From Bacteroidota bacterium (GTDB lineage: Bacteria; Bacteroidota; Bacteroidia; Sphingobacteriales; Sphingobacteriaceae), in assembly GCA_023427985.1 (NCBI GenBank), contig JAEYZM010000032.1, positions 1 to 64,000 of the forward strand: DNA of 64,000 bases, written 5' to 3'. A program made the translations under genes and the position numbers. Positions 6,619 to 14,742 of this stretch are shown here, one piece after another. Under the pieces are notes generated by a model, which was not told the origin of the DNA, ran no database searches, and was given only the letters and a program-made list of their open reading frames with translations. The number at the start of each line of letters is the position of its first letter. The first letter of the stretch is position 1.

Positions 6619-6728
6619 TAGCGGATGGACAGTGGTTCATTGAAGTGTTGTGCTTCTATTGTAAATTCGTGTTGGCTGATAGTTTAGTACTTCTAAACGC
6701 CGACCATCGCCAAGCGCAGGAACGTTAA
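6604..6728 (+). repeat. Right part of attC-like site D, adjoining IS110 copy 2
   Basis: GGGTGCTTGGCAATAGCGG (6606-6624) pairs imperfectly with CGCCGACCATCGCCAAGC (6698-6715), which is followed by GCAGGAACGTTAAAA with a GTT core at 6724. An inner GTTTAG-TACTT-CTAAAC hairpin sits at 6682-6698. Together with 5143-5168 this reconstructs a full attC-like site of about 145 nt. From 6729 to the next gene at 6832 nothing further is recognised. Confidence 0.6.
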
Positions 6729-6831
6729 AACTAGGTATAACTTTTTTCGATTAAATTAGAATAGTTTAATATTGACATTAATATGTATCTTTAAATAGCT
6801 ATAATTAATTAAACAAACTGCACACATAAAT

Positions 6832-7242
6832 ATGTTAAAACAAATCATAATCGCAAGTAGTATAATACTCCTTTTAGTGTTAAAGTCAAATGCTCAAGAT
6901 TCAAAAATAAAGGATACAACAAATACCTCAACATTTATAAAAATAGAAATACCACCTTCATACCCTGGTGGATATGTAGAACTTATAAAACATATCAATA
7001 AAAATATAATTTATGCGAATACCTATGATAAGAATAATAGTCGAAAAGTAGGGACAGTGAAATTATCATTTGTTATTGAAAAAGACGGCAGTGTAGGTGA
7101 TACAATTAAAGTAATACAATCTTTAAACGAATATTACGACAATGAAGCAGTTCGAATTATATCGTCTCTACCTAAATGGATTCCTGGTACTCAAAATGGA
7201 AATCCCGCCCGTACACAAATTAACCTACCTATTATTTTTTAA
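6832..7242 (+). CDS. Secreted protein with TonB C-terminal-like domain
   Basis: 136 residues with a signal peptide (MLKQIIIASSIILLLVLKSNAQ, cut after AQ, residue 22). The mature part follows the TonB C-terminal pattern: PPSYPGG, then KVGTVKLSFVIEKDGSVGD, NEYYDNEAVRIISSLPKW and PGTQNGNPARTQINLPI. There is no proline-rich spacer or inner-membrane anchor as in a true TonB, so it is probably a free periplasmic or surface protein using the TonB-C fold. It is the first chromosomal gene after the mobile region. Confidence 0.75.
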   Translation: MLKQIIIASSIILLLVLKSNAQDSKIKDTTNTSTFIKIEIPPSYPGGYVELIKHINKNIIYANTYDKNNSRKVGTVKLSFVIEKDGSVGDTIKVIQSLNEYYDNEAVRIISSLPKWIPGTQNGNPARTQINLPIIF

Positions 7243-7475
7243 ATATATTATGCTCAGCTTTTATGCTATTGTACCTTATCGAATAAAGAAACTTAGACAT
7301 TAAAAAGATTCTAATGTGTGTAATTAAAACATTTTAAGAATTTGTGCTTATATCTTTAATTTTAGCAGATAAAATATGTTATAATTTATAAGGACTATAA
7401 ATTATTTGTGTATCTTAATTTATACCCGAGGCCGAACTGTGATACGTTTTTCAAAGCATAAATCATAGAAACTAG

Positions 7476-7940
7476 ATGAAACAAAAAATATTATTTTGGT
7501 TCTTAATTATAATTTGTGTTGCACAGTACAGATCAAAGGCCCAAGAGATTATAACTACTACAAATCCTGATTGTTCAGTTGTAATTAACTCATTGAAGGA
7601 TGATTATAAAACACATACTATATTAAATGCTGAAAGAATGCCTGAAATCAAAGGTGGTGATAAACAATTGGAAAAGCTTTTAGTATATTATGATTCATTA
7701 GAGCGAAAAAAATATAGTGGTATAGTATATCTTGGCATGATAGTAACAGCAGATGGTAATAAAGAATGTATTAAAATCTTAAAAGGAGTTAATCCAATCG
7801 TTGATAAGGAAGCATTAAGAATATTATCTCAACTAGAATTTTTACCTGCATTACAACTAGGTAATCCCATCCCACATGTCTATCACTTTTGGATTGATTT
7901 TAATAAAGCCAAGGTGAGTAATAAGAAAAAAAGAAAATAA
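7476..7940 (+). CDS. Secreted TonB C-terminal-like protein, second paralogue
   Basis: 154 residues; signal peptide MKQKILFWFLIIICVAQ..KAQ. The body repeats the same fold pattern more loosely: AERMPEIKGGDKQLEKLL, SGIVYLGMIVTADGNKE, NPIVDKEALRILSQL and FLPALQLGNPIPHVYHF. It is a diverged relative of the product of 6832-7242 and ends in a basic KKKRK tail. The 233-bp space before it shows no gene. Confidence 0.65.
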   Translation: MKQKILFWFLIIICVAQYRSKAQEIITTTNPDCSVVINSLKDDYKTHTILNAERMPEIKGGDKQLEKLLVYYDSLERKKYSGIVYLGMIVTADGNKECIKILKGVNPIVDKEALRILSQLEFLPALQLGNPIPHVYHFWIDFNKAKVSNKKKRK

Positions 7941-7967
7941 AAATTATTTAAATGGCCATTTGCAATC

Positions 7968-8492
7968 ATGAGAATCTATAAACTTTTATTGAACTGGTTA
8001 ATCCCTGTATTTTTTTCATTCACAAACTCAGTATTTGCTCAAAGTAATGAAGAATATTGGGAGAAGTGGAATAGAAATTATCAAGACATTGATGCAGCGT
8101 ATTTATTGAGAATGGAGAGAAATTATGCGGATAGTGTAGAAAACAACCCTTCTATACCGAGCTATTATTCTCGAATAGATAAGTATAAATTCAAAGCGGA
8201 GTTTTTGGGCAAGATAAATAAAACAGATTTGCATGTCATTAGATCAATGAAAGATGTTTTTAAATTATTTGTTGGAGATGCAAAACAGTTAGATGGTATG
8301 ACTGAGAATTCTGTTTTATTTAAGATTGGCGATGAAGAAATCTGGATGCCAATTCAAACTCACATACTTAAAGCATTTAAAAAAGAAATAGAAAAGGGTG
8401 ATGTAGTAATGCTTTATTGCTTATTTCTAAATGAGCATACCGTACAGAACAAATTATACAACATATTTTTCATATCAGAATTTTACTTATAA
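7968..8492 (+). CDS. Secreted protein of unknown function
   Basis: 174 residues with a signal peptide (about 1-25, ending VFAQ) and a mature domain rich in aromatic and charged residues (NEEYWEKWNRNYQDIDAAY.., GDEEIWMPIQTHILKAF). It starts 27 bp after the preceding TonB-C-like gene and probably belongs to the same transcript. No family was recognised. Confidence 0.65.
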   Translation: MRIYKLLLNWLIPVFFSFTNSVFAQSNEEYWEKWNRNYQDIDAAYLLRMERNYADSVENNPSIPSYYSRIDKYKFKAEFLGKINKTDLHVIRSMKDVFKLFVGDAKQLDGMTENSVLFKIGDEEIWMPIQTHILKAFKKEIEKGDVVMLYCLFLNEHTVQNKLYNIFFISEFYL

Positions 8493-8551
8493 ATATTTCT
8501 ATAAACAACACGACAGAATTTTGGGAAGAAGCCTTCAAGGATAAAAATGAG

Positions 8552-9109
8552 ATGTGGGGATTGGATGCTGCGGCATCGACAGTATTAACAGCTGAATTTT
8601 TCTTGAAACATTCGATAAAAAATGTATTGATACCGGGTGTTGGTTATGGGAGGAATGCCAAGCATTTTATGGATCAGGGCATGAAGGTAACTGGAATTGA
8701 GATTTCTAAAACGGCTATCGACTTAGCACAAAAACATTTTGGCGATGATTTGAAAATTCATCATGGTTCGGTTACGGAAATGCATTTTGACGATGTGTTG
8801 TATGAAGGCATTTATTGTTATGGATTGATTTATCTGCTCGACAAAAGCGAGCGATTGAAACTTATTGAGGATTGTTATAATCAATTAACTGATGGCGGTT
8901 ACATGGTATTTACTGCCATCACGAAAAATGCTGAGACCTATGGTGAGGGAAAAGAAATCGGCATAGACCGATATGAAATGTTTGGTGGTGTTTCTATTTT
9001 CTTTTATGATGAGAAAAGCATTGAAGAAGAATTTGGAAATTATGGATATTTTGAGTTAAGTCAAGTACAAGAGAATTACCCATTTTATGTCATCAAGTGT
9101 AAGAAGTAA
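8552..9109 (+). CDS. SAM-dependent class I methyltransferase
   Basis: The first ATG (8552) gives 185 residues. Motif I is NVLIPGVGYGRNAKHF, followed by an acidic VTGIEIS strand, HHGSVTEMHF and YCYGLIYLLDKSER, a Rossmann methyltransferase of the TPMT-like or methyltransf_11 type. The frame is open upstream and encodes NNTTEFWEEAFKDKNE, which looks like the genuine N-terminus, directly preceded by ATA at 8501. The natural start is therefore either non-AUG or lost, and translation from 8552 would omit a conserved-looking helix. Substrate unknown. Confidence 0.8.
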   Translation: MWGLDAAASTVLTAEFFLKHSIKNVLIPGVGYGRNAKHFMDQGMKVTGIEISKTAIDLAQKHFGDDLKIHHGSVTEMHFDDVLYEGIYCYGLIYLLDKSERLKLIEDCYNQLTDGGYMVFTAITKNAETYGEGKEIGIDRYEMFGGVSIFFYDEKSIEEEFGNYGYFELSQVQENYPFYVIKCKK

Positions 9110-9151
9110 GTTGATAAAAATTAAAGATTTTGCTTATCTTCATTAAAAATT

Positions 9152-9730
9152 ATGCGCAAACTTATTTCTTTCATGCATATTTCTCTCGATGGTTTTGTTG
9201 CTGGACCGAATGGGGAAATGAATTGGATTACCATTAATGAGGATATCTTCGATTTTGTTGGAAAGAAAATATCAGCAGGTGACACGGCCATGTATGGTAG
9301 AAAAACGTTTGAGATGATGGAAGGCTACTGGCCTACTGCAGCTGAGAAAGAGAATGCGACGAAGCACGACATCGACCATTCAAAATGGTATAAGGGCATT
9401 CGAAAAATAGTATTATCGCACACTTTGAATCAAGAGAATTTTTCGAATACGATAGTGTTAGGCTCTGATTTCAAAGTAGCATTGCAAACTATCAAAGAAG
9501 AAGAAGGACCAGACATACTCGTATTTGGAAGTCCATCGGCAACACATGCGTTATTAGCTGAGAATTTAATTGATGGTTTTTGGCTTTTTCAAAATCCGAT
9601 TGTGCTCGGCAAGGGGATTCCATTGTTTAAGAATATTCAGGAACAAAAGAAGTTAAAATTGGAGCGTACTCATGTTTTTAATTCTGGAGTAATTGAGTTG
9701 TTTTATTTGCTAAGAAAAGAAAATGAATAA
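9152..9730 (+). CDS. Dihydrofolate reductase-family (RibD C-terminal-like) protein
   Basis: 192 residues. MRKLISFMHISLDGFVAGPNGEM at the N-terminus, MYGRKTFEMMEGYWP, and VFGSPSATHALLAENLIDG with FWLFQNPIVLGKGIPLF are the standard motifs of the RibD C-terminal/DHFR-like NADPH-dependent reductases often annotated YwjB or YyaP. The physiological substrate is unknown. The stop overlaps the next gene's start by 8 bp. Confidence 0.85.
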   Translation: MRKLISFMHISLDGFVAGPNGEMNWITINEDIFDFVGKKISAGDTAMYGRKTFEMMEGYWPTAAEKENATKHDIDHSKWYKGIRKIVLSHTLNQENFSNTIVLGSDFKVALQTIKEEEGPDILVFGSPSATHALLAENLIDGFWLFQNPIVLGKGIPLFKNIQEQKKLKLERTHVFNSGVIELFYLLRKENE

Positions 9731-10241
9731 AATACGAATTGTAATAATCGTACTTTTTCTTTCGATGCAATCTTGTACGAAGGAGGATGCCGATTTAAGA
9801 ATGGCTCAATTTGAAACACCAATTATTACAGGTTTCAAATTTCTTGATAATGCTGGTCATAGTCTAGGAACTTATGGCATACCGAATGTTAAAACCAGCA
9901 ATAATCTCGCAATGGAAAGGGAAATTGGGTTTTACGCTTATCCAAACCCAAGCATTGGTACTTTTCGATTAAACATCATTACTCAAAATTATAGCTCGCC
10001 ATATTACATCTGGTTAGTGCAAGCTAAATATGAAGATAACATCAGCTATACACCGCCCTATATTGCAAATGCGCTTTACCTAAAAGCTGGAGCTGCACCA
10101 GTACTGCAATTAGAAACAAGAGAAATTAATCCTGAATTAGATGTGAGAAATATAGAACAAGGGTATTATCGAGTGTATGTAAAAATTCAAGACGAAATCT
10201 ATTATGATAATATAGTCATAACCCAACTAGCAAATCAATGA
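9723..10241 (+). CDS. Lipoprotein with a T9SS-like sorting motif
   Basis: 172 residues. A lipoprotein signal (MNKIRIVIIVLFLSMQSC, Cys 18) is followed by a domain carrying YPNPSIGTFRLNI at about residue 76, which resembles the start of type IX secretion (T9SS) type A sorting domains. It overlaps the preceding reductase gene and is overlapped by the following barrel gene, so the three are probably co-transcribed. Function unknown. Confidence 0.6.
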   Translation: MNKIRIVIIVLFLSMQSCTKEDADLRMAQFETPIITGFKFLDNAGHSLGTYGIPNVKTSNNLAMEREIGFYAYPNPSIGTFRLNIITQNYSSPYYIWLVQAKYEDNISYTPPYIANALYLKAGAAPVLQLETREINPELDVRNIEQGYYRVYVKIQDEIYYDNIVITQLANQ

Positions 10242-10744
10242 ACATAAAAAAAATTATTTTAGCATTAACCGTTGCGTTAAGCAGCACATTAGCTTATTCA
10301 CAAAAATCAAGAACGATTGGTATTTCTGCATCGATCCAAGAAAGTCAGTTTGGAATTATGCTACCCATTTGGTTGGACGATCGATTGGTATTGGCACCCG
10401 CATTTGAAATTAAATCGGTTGAGAATGTTGGAGCCGATTATGCCTTTGCCTTGATACCGCGCTACTATTTCAAGAAAGATCAAATAATGCCCTATCTGGG
10501 TTTACGTGCTGGAGCTATTTTAAATGTACCATCGATAAAAAATAAAATTGATACGAAAACAAAATTAGATATTGTTACGGGACTCGCTTTTGGTGCCGAA
10601 TATTTTTTGCATGAAAAATTTAGCTTAGGTGTAGAGTTGCAAGGAAATTTTTCTTTGTCGGATGAATACTCGTATCGCTTTGGCAATCCCGATGGCTTGA
10701 ATTTTAATACGGGGTCCATGGTTACGGCAACTGTTTACTTTTAG
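10238..10744 (+). CDS. Outer-membrane beta-barrel protein
   Basis: 168 residues with signal peptide (ends AYSQ, residue 21). The mature chain alternates polar and hydrophobic residues in strands (SIQESQFGIMLPIWLDDR, DYAFALIPRYYFKK, PYLGLRAGAILN, EYFLHEKFSLGVELQGNF) and ends in a C-terminal aromatic (TATVYF), typical of small outer-membrane barrels. Its start overlaps the preceding lipoprotein stop by 4 bp. Confidence 0.75.
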   Translation: MNIKKIILALTVALSSTLAYSQKSRTIGISASIQESQFGIMLPIWLDDRLVLAPAFEIKSVENVGADYAFALIPRYYFKKDQIMPYLGLRAGAILNVPSIKNKIDTKTKLDIVTGLAFGAEYFLHEKFSLGVELQGNFSLSDEYSYRFGNPDGLNFNTGSMVTATVYF

Positions 10745-10800
10745 ATAATATCGATATAGCGTATATCGATAAATAATATCAATTTTGAAATAATTTAATT

Positions 10801-11454
10801 ATGAAAAGAATCATCGTATTATTTGCGGCAGTTGTTGGTTTAATCGCTTGCGAAAAAGCAGAAGAAAAACCGAGTAAGGCATATTATAATTTCGACGAAA
10901 CAGATCGTTTAAATATACCAGATTACTCAATCGGTCAGGTTTTGATTTATAAGAACCAAGATGGTGAAGAAATTAAATTCAAGGTGAATAAGCTGAATTA
11001 TGTTGAAAAAAAAATCTATGGTGTTGGAATGGGCTTCTTTGGACCTTACGCTGCAGAGTACTTTTTTTATGACAAAATGGATATAGAGTTTATGGACGAT
11101 TCGTGTTATACTTTTTCATATAGGTATTCAGAATGGCCCATTAATGAAGAGTTAGCTAAGGAAGACTTATATACTAAACTGGAGTCTAGAATGATATCCG
11201 ACATTTATGGTTTTCCATATTGGAATGAAAAAGATCCAAGTGGATATACCAATTCAGTAATCTTAGTCGATATATCGAAACAAAAATCAACATTAAACAT
11301 CAATGGAAAAGTATACGATAATGTTTTGAAAATTGTTTCGAAAGACAATGTCCCCTATTCTCAAAAGCGCAATGTTCATATCATATACTATTCTGTAGGT
11401 GTTGGCATTATTGGTTTTGATGATTTGAATAATAAGCAATGGAGATTACAATGA
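10801..11454 (+). CDS. Lipoprotein of unknown function
   Basis: 217 residues; lipobox signal MKRIIVLFAAVVGLIAC (Cys 17). The body is rich in Tyr, Phe, Asp and Glu, without a motif I recognise. It begins 56 bp after the barrel gene. Likely periplasmic or surface-anchored. Confidence 0.65.
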   Translation: MKRIIVLFAAVVGLIACEKAEEKPSKAYYNFDETDRLNIPDYSIGQVLIYKNQDGEEIKFKVNKLNYVEKKIYGVGMGFFGPYAAEYFFYDKMDIEFMDDSCYTFSYRYSEWPINEELAKEDLYTKLESRMISDIYGFPYWNEKDPSGYTNSVILVDISKQKSTLNINGKVYDNVLKIVSKDNVPYSQKRNVHIIYYSVGVGIIGFDDLNNKQWRLQ

Positions 11455-11524
11455 TAATTATTTCAAACTATTAATCATTTACGAATAGATTGAATCATGG
11501 ATTATTTTCAATTAATAATTAAAA

Positions 11525-12229
11525 ATGGGATTTGTAAATAAACCAACATATTGTGGCCAGAATTGGCTAGAGATGGAAAAAACTGAAGGAGGTCGAATTT
11601 GTTCAGCCTGCACGAAAATGATTGTTGATTTTTCGAAAATGAGTTGGTCTGAAATTGAAGCGATACAATTAGCTAATAACAATACTGTCTGTGGAATGTA
11701 TAATCCAAAGCAGTTGGAGTATTGGGGTAGAGAAATTCCGAGCAACAATGTTAAATTAAAAAAATTCATCGGCCTAAGTAGTTTAACTATAACGATGGCC
11801 ACAAGCGCAATGGGTCAATCGGCACCCATTGATCATGTATTAATTCAAGGACAGGTGTTGGATGGGAAGAGTAATCAACCGATTGAAAATGCATTGGTAA
11901 GTTTGAAGCAAAGTAAATTGAGTGCAACAACAGATTCTAATGGAAAGTTTCAATTGGTGTTAAAGCAATTGCCTGAAGAGAATATAACAGATACGTTAGA
12001 GATCGTTTATGGAGATATCAAAAAAAGCTTAAGGGTATTCAAAGATTTAAATGCACAAATTCAATGGAATGATACTTATGTAATTAATAGCGAAGTTACA
12101 ACTATTCCACCCCGTGATATATCGAGCTTAGTGTCTACAACAACTTCGTATTACATTGAGAAACCAAAAATACCTGAATTGGCGAAATGGAAGTTAAAGA
12201 GTTTAATTAAGGGGAAAAAGAAAAAATAA
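11525..12229 (+). CDS. Cys-motif cytoplasmic domain fused to a carboxypeptidase-regulatory-like domain
   Basis: 234 residues in three parts. Residues 1-75 form a cytoplasmic domain with four cysteines: C10, the CSAC pair near 27-30, and VCG near 57, in the frame 'C..W..ME....GRICSACTK.IVDFS.MSW.EI'. Residues about 80-97 form a membrane segment (FIGLSSLTITMATSAMG). Residues about 105-150 form a beta-sandwich (IQGQVLDGKSNQPIENALVS) like carboxypeptidase regulatory (CarboxypepD_reg) domains. The Cys cluster could bind a metal. A recurrent Bacteroidota architecture, but function is unknown. Confidence 0.65.
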   Translation: MGFVNKPTYCGQNWLEMEKTEGGRICSACTKMIVDFSKMSWSEIEAIQLANNNTVCGMYNPKQLEYWGREIPSNNVKLKKFIGLSSLTITMATSAMGQSAPIDHVLIQGQVLDGKSNQPIENALVSLKQSKLSATTDSNGKFQLVLKQLPEENITDTLEIVYGDIKKSLRVFKDLNAQIQWNDTYVINSEVTTIPPRDISSLVSTTTSYYIEKPKIPELAKWKLKSLIKGKKKK

Positions 12230-12249
12230 ATTATTTCAATTCCACATTT

Positions 12250-12840
12250 ATGAATACTGAAACATTCAATAAATTCAATGAACTACTAAATCGGTTCAAT
12301 CCCATTCCAACTGAAATTGCTGAGGAAGTTTTTAAAAGTGGAAGAGTAGAGCCCTATGCAAAAGATGAAATTGTCTTTCATGAAAAACGCTTCAGTGAGT
12401 TTGAGTACTTTCAGTTGGAGGGCTTGTCGCATCGATATATTTTTGATTCGACATCGAATAAATTGACTACAGGAATTTACGAAGGTCAAATTGTAATAAC
12501 TCCGCATTTCGGTAGAACCAATGAAGCTCAAAATATTTTCAGCTTACAAACCTTAAGCGATTCAAGTTATTTTATTATACCTGTAAAAGAGTTCGAAGCC
12601 TTACGATCGAAATACAAGCAGGTGGAGCATTTCGCTCAGGCAGTAGTTGCAACGGAGTACAAGCGAATGATGAACTTAGAAATATTGTTTCGAGTAGGTT
12701 CAGCGAAGGAACGACTTGTACATTTTAGAAAGAACTACTCTCAATTGGAAAATAAAATTCCTCATCTAGTAATCGCTACCTTCCTAGGCATTACATCGGT
12801 ATCCTTAAGTCGAATCCGAAGCGAGCTGAGCAAGGAGTAA
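12250..12840 (+). CDS. Crp/Fnr-family transcriptional regulator
   Basis: 196 residues. A cNMP-binding-like domain occupies about residues 25-120 (EPYAKDEIVFHEKRFSEFEYFQLEGLSHRY) and a compact winged helix ends the protein (IPHLVIATFLGITSVSLSRIRSEL). It is divergently spaced from nothing and lies just upstream of an operator-like dyad (12844-12880) and the cupin/FAD monooxygenase operon, which it may control. Confidence 0.85.
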   Translation: MNTETFNKFNELLNRFNPIPTEIAEEVFKSGRVEPYAKDEIVFHEKRFSEFEYFQLEGLSHRYIFDSTSNKLTTGIYEGQIVITPHFGRTNEAQNIFSLQTLSDSSYFIIPVKEFEALRSKYKQVEHFAQAVVATEYKRMMNLEILFRVGSAKERLVHFRKNYSQLENKIPHLVIATFLGITSVSLSRIRSELSKE

Positions 12841-12843
12841 AAT

Positions 12844-12880
12844 CTTATCATTTGTTAAGAGCAGTCTTATCAAATGTTAA
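12844..12880. promoter_or_regulatory. Operator-like dyad upstream of the cupin/monooxygenase operon
   Basis: CATTTGTTAAGA (12849-12860), 4-nt spacer GCAG, TCTTATCAAATG (12865-12876): 11 of 12 positions complementary, with further pairing outside (TTA/TAA). The same region reads as two direct repeats, CTTATCATTTGTTAA (12844-12858) and CTTATCAAATGTTAA (12866-12880), 22 bp apart, i.e. about two helical turns. A weak -7-like box TTTCTTTG lies at 12903-12910. The position fits a regulator site next to the -33 region. Confidence 0.6.
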
Positions 12881-12930
12881 CAGACATCGACATACTTTAA
12901 TCTTTCTTTGCATCAAGAAAAAACAACATT

Positions 12931-13611
12931 ATGACAAAGAAAATTTTAAAGAAAACAAGCATGTACATTTTAGCCTTTATTGCATTATACCTTGGTGTAG
13001 GGTATTTGTTTCATTTGGTGATTTTCCCAGAGAAAAAACCCAATGTAAGTACTTATTTCAAAGCAGGAACTAGCTTCCAATCCAAAATGGAGAATGCCAA
13101 GCAAACCATAGTAAAACATGAGAACGGCATTGTCTATTGCAATTCACAAATTGGCCCCTATGCTCCAGGACCTCCTGAACATATTCATTATGGTTTCGAT
13201 GAGGTGATGGCTATTGAGAATGGGGAGTTGAGTGTGTTGATTAATGGGGAAGTGAAAAAAATAAAACCGGGAGAGAAATTGTTAATACCTAAAGGTGTTC
13301 CGCATAAACCTTTTAATGAGACGGCCGATACGATTCAATTCAGTGGTGAAGTAGCTTTTCCAGAAAAGTTTGCCTTCAATCTTGTACAAGTGTATGGGAT
13401 GCTCGATAATAATCCGAACTTTACAAAGTTTCCAAACATCCTATTGCAAATGAGTTTATTGTCGACCGAAGGATTTGATTCCTACCTAGTACAAGGTCCA
13501 CCAGTAATGGTGCAAAAAATTACTTCATTCTTTTTAACTCCATTAGCGCGTTTGTTAGGATATAAAAGTTATTACAAAGAATACGATTCCATTCAACATC
13601 AACATGAATAA
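12931..13611 (+). CDS. Membrane-anchored cupin-domain protein
   Basis: 226 residues. An N-terminal membrane segment (residues about 10-33) is followed by a cupin barrel: PPEHIHYGFDEVMAIENGEL supplies the first cupin motif (two His and a Glu) and PGEKLLIPKGVPHKPFN the second, with its His. The cupin would face the periplasm. Its stop overlaps the FAD monooxygenase start by 8 bp, so the two are translationally coupled; a joint role in handling a small organic substrate is inference. Confidence 0.75.
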   Translation: MTKKILKKTSMYILAFIALYLGVGYLFHLVIFPEKKPNVSTYFKAGTSFQSKMENAKQTIVKHENGIVYCNSQIGPYAPGPPEHIHYGFDEVMAIENGELSVLINGEVKKIKPGEKLLIPKGVPHKPFNETADTIQFSGEVAFPEKFAFNLVQVYGMLDNNPNFTKFPNILLQMSLLSTEGFDSYLVQGPPVMVQKITSFFLTPLARLLGYKSYYKEYDSIQHQHE

Positions 13612-14734
13612 GAACATACTAATAATTGGTGCTGGCATAGGCGGTTTAAGTACCGCCTTGGCTTTAAAAAAGATTGGCATTCATTGTACAATCTACGAAT
13701 CGGCTAAGGAAATCAAGCCTGTTGGAGCAGGGATTGTTTTGGCAAATAATGCGATGCAGGTTTATGATAAACTGGGCATTCGAAATAAAATCGAAAGCGC
13801 TGGAAGGAAAATTTCTAGCATCAAAATTTGTGATGCCTCTTTGAATACAATACTCAATACAGATTTAGATCCCTTCGAAAAAAAGTACAGGGTTTACAAT
13901 GTAGTAATACATCGGGCCGAATTACAAAAAATATTGGCAGAAGAGTTCGGCTATGAAAACATCCATTTGAATAAACGCGTTTCGAAAATCGAAAAAGATA
14001 AAACGTACATCCTAGATTTTGATGATGGCAGTCGTGTGGAAACGGAGATATTGATAGCTGCCGACGGAATACATTCCATAGTGCGGAATCAATTATTTGA
14101 GCATGCTAAGATTCGCGACACGAAACAAAGATGTTGGAGGGGTGTGTGCGAGTACGATGCGAGCGATAAATACAACGAAGAAGCATTTGAGGCTTGGGGC
14201 GATGGTACCCGATTTGGTTTTGTGAAGTTACATGGGAACAAGGTGTATTGGTTTGCGGTGATCAATGAAAACTTGATGGACGATGCAAAATCGGTATCGA
14301 GTTATTTTAAAAATTATCATGCCGATGTAGTAGCAATTATTGAAGCCACTAAGAAAGAAGATATTTATTTCAATAGCATCATCGACCTAGAGCCTATCCA
14401 TACTTGGCAAAACGGGACAGCCTGTTTGATAGGCGATGCTGCACATGCCACTACTCCCAACATGGGTCAAGGTGCTTGTCAGGCCATAGAAGATGCCTAT
14501 GTGATATCGAAATTATTAGAGAAGAATACAGATTTTACTTTTGTATTTTCAGAGTATCAAAAATTAAGAATGAAAAAAGCGCATTTGGTGGTAAACAACA
14601 GCTGGAGAATTGGAGCATTCATTCATCATCCAAATCGGCTTGTTCAAAAGTTTAGAAATTTTGTATTTAAAAGAATTCCTAAATCGATTAATAACAAACA
14701 ATTGGAATTGGTATTTAATATTAATCAATTCTAA
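13604..14734 (+). CDS. FAD-dependent monooxygenase (UbiH/PHBH type)
   Basis: 376 residues. The N-terminal Rossmann motif is IIGAGIGGLSTALAL (residues 6-20), the middle DG motif is AADGIHSIVRN, and the second FAD motif is GDAAHATTPNMGQGACQAIEDA (about 280-300, split here only for description). This is the class A flavoprotein aromatic hydroxylase family, which hydroxylates aromatic or polyketide-like substrates with NAD(P)H and oxygen. The substrate is unknown; a TetX-like drug-modifying role cannot be excluded. Confidence 0.85.
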   Translation: MNKNILIIGAGIGGLSTALALKKIGIHCTIYESAKEIKPVGAGIVLANNAMQVYDKLGIRNKIESAGRKISSIKICDASLNTILNTDLDPFEKKYRVYNVVIHRAELQKILAEEFGYENIHLNKRVSKIEKDKTYILDFDDGSRVETEILIAADGIHSIVRNQLFEHAKIRDTKQRCWRGVCEYDASDKYNEEAFEAWGDGTRFGFVKLHGNKVYWFAVINENLMDDAKSVSSYFKNYHADVVAIIEATKKEDIYFNSIIDLEPIHTWQNGTACLIGDAAHATTPNMGQGACQAIEDAYVISKLLEKNTDFTFVFSEYQKLRMKKAHLVVNNSWRIGAFIHHPNRLVQKFRNFVFKRIPKSINNKQLELVFNINQF

Positions 14735-14742
14735 AATTATTG

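Noticed and set aside
12852..13073. 73-codon frame overlapping the start of the cupin gene
   Set aside because: It lies in another frame across the operator and the cupin N-terminus, with no protein-like pattern.
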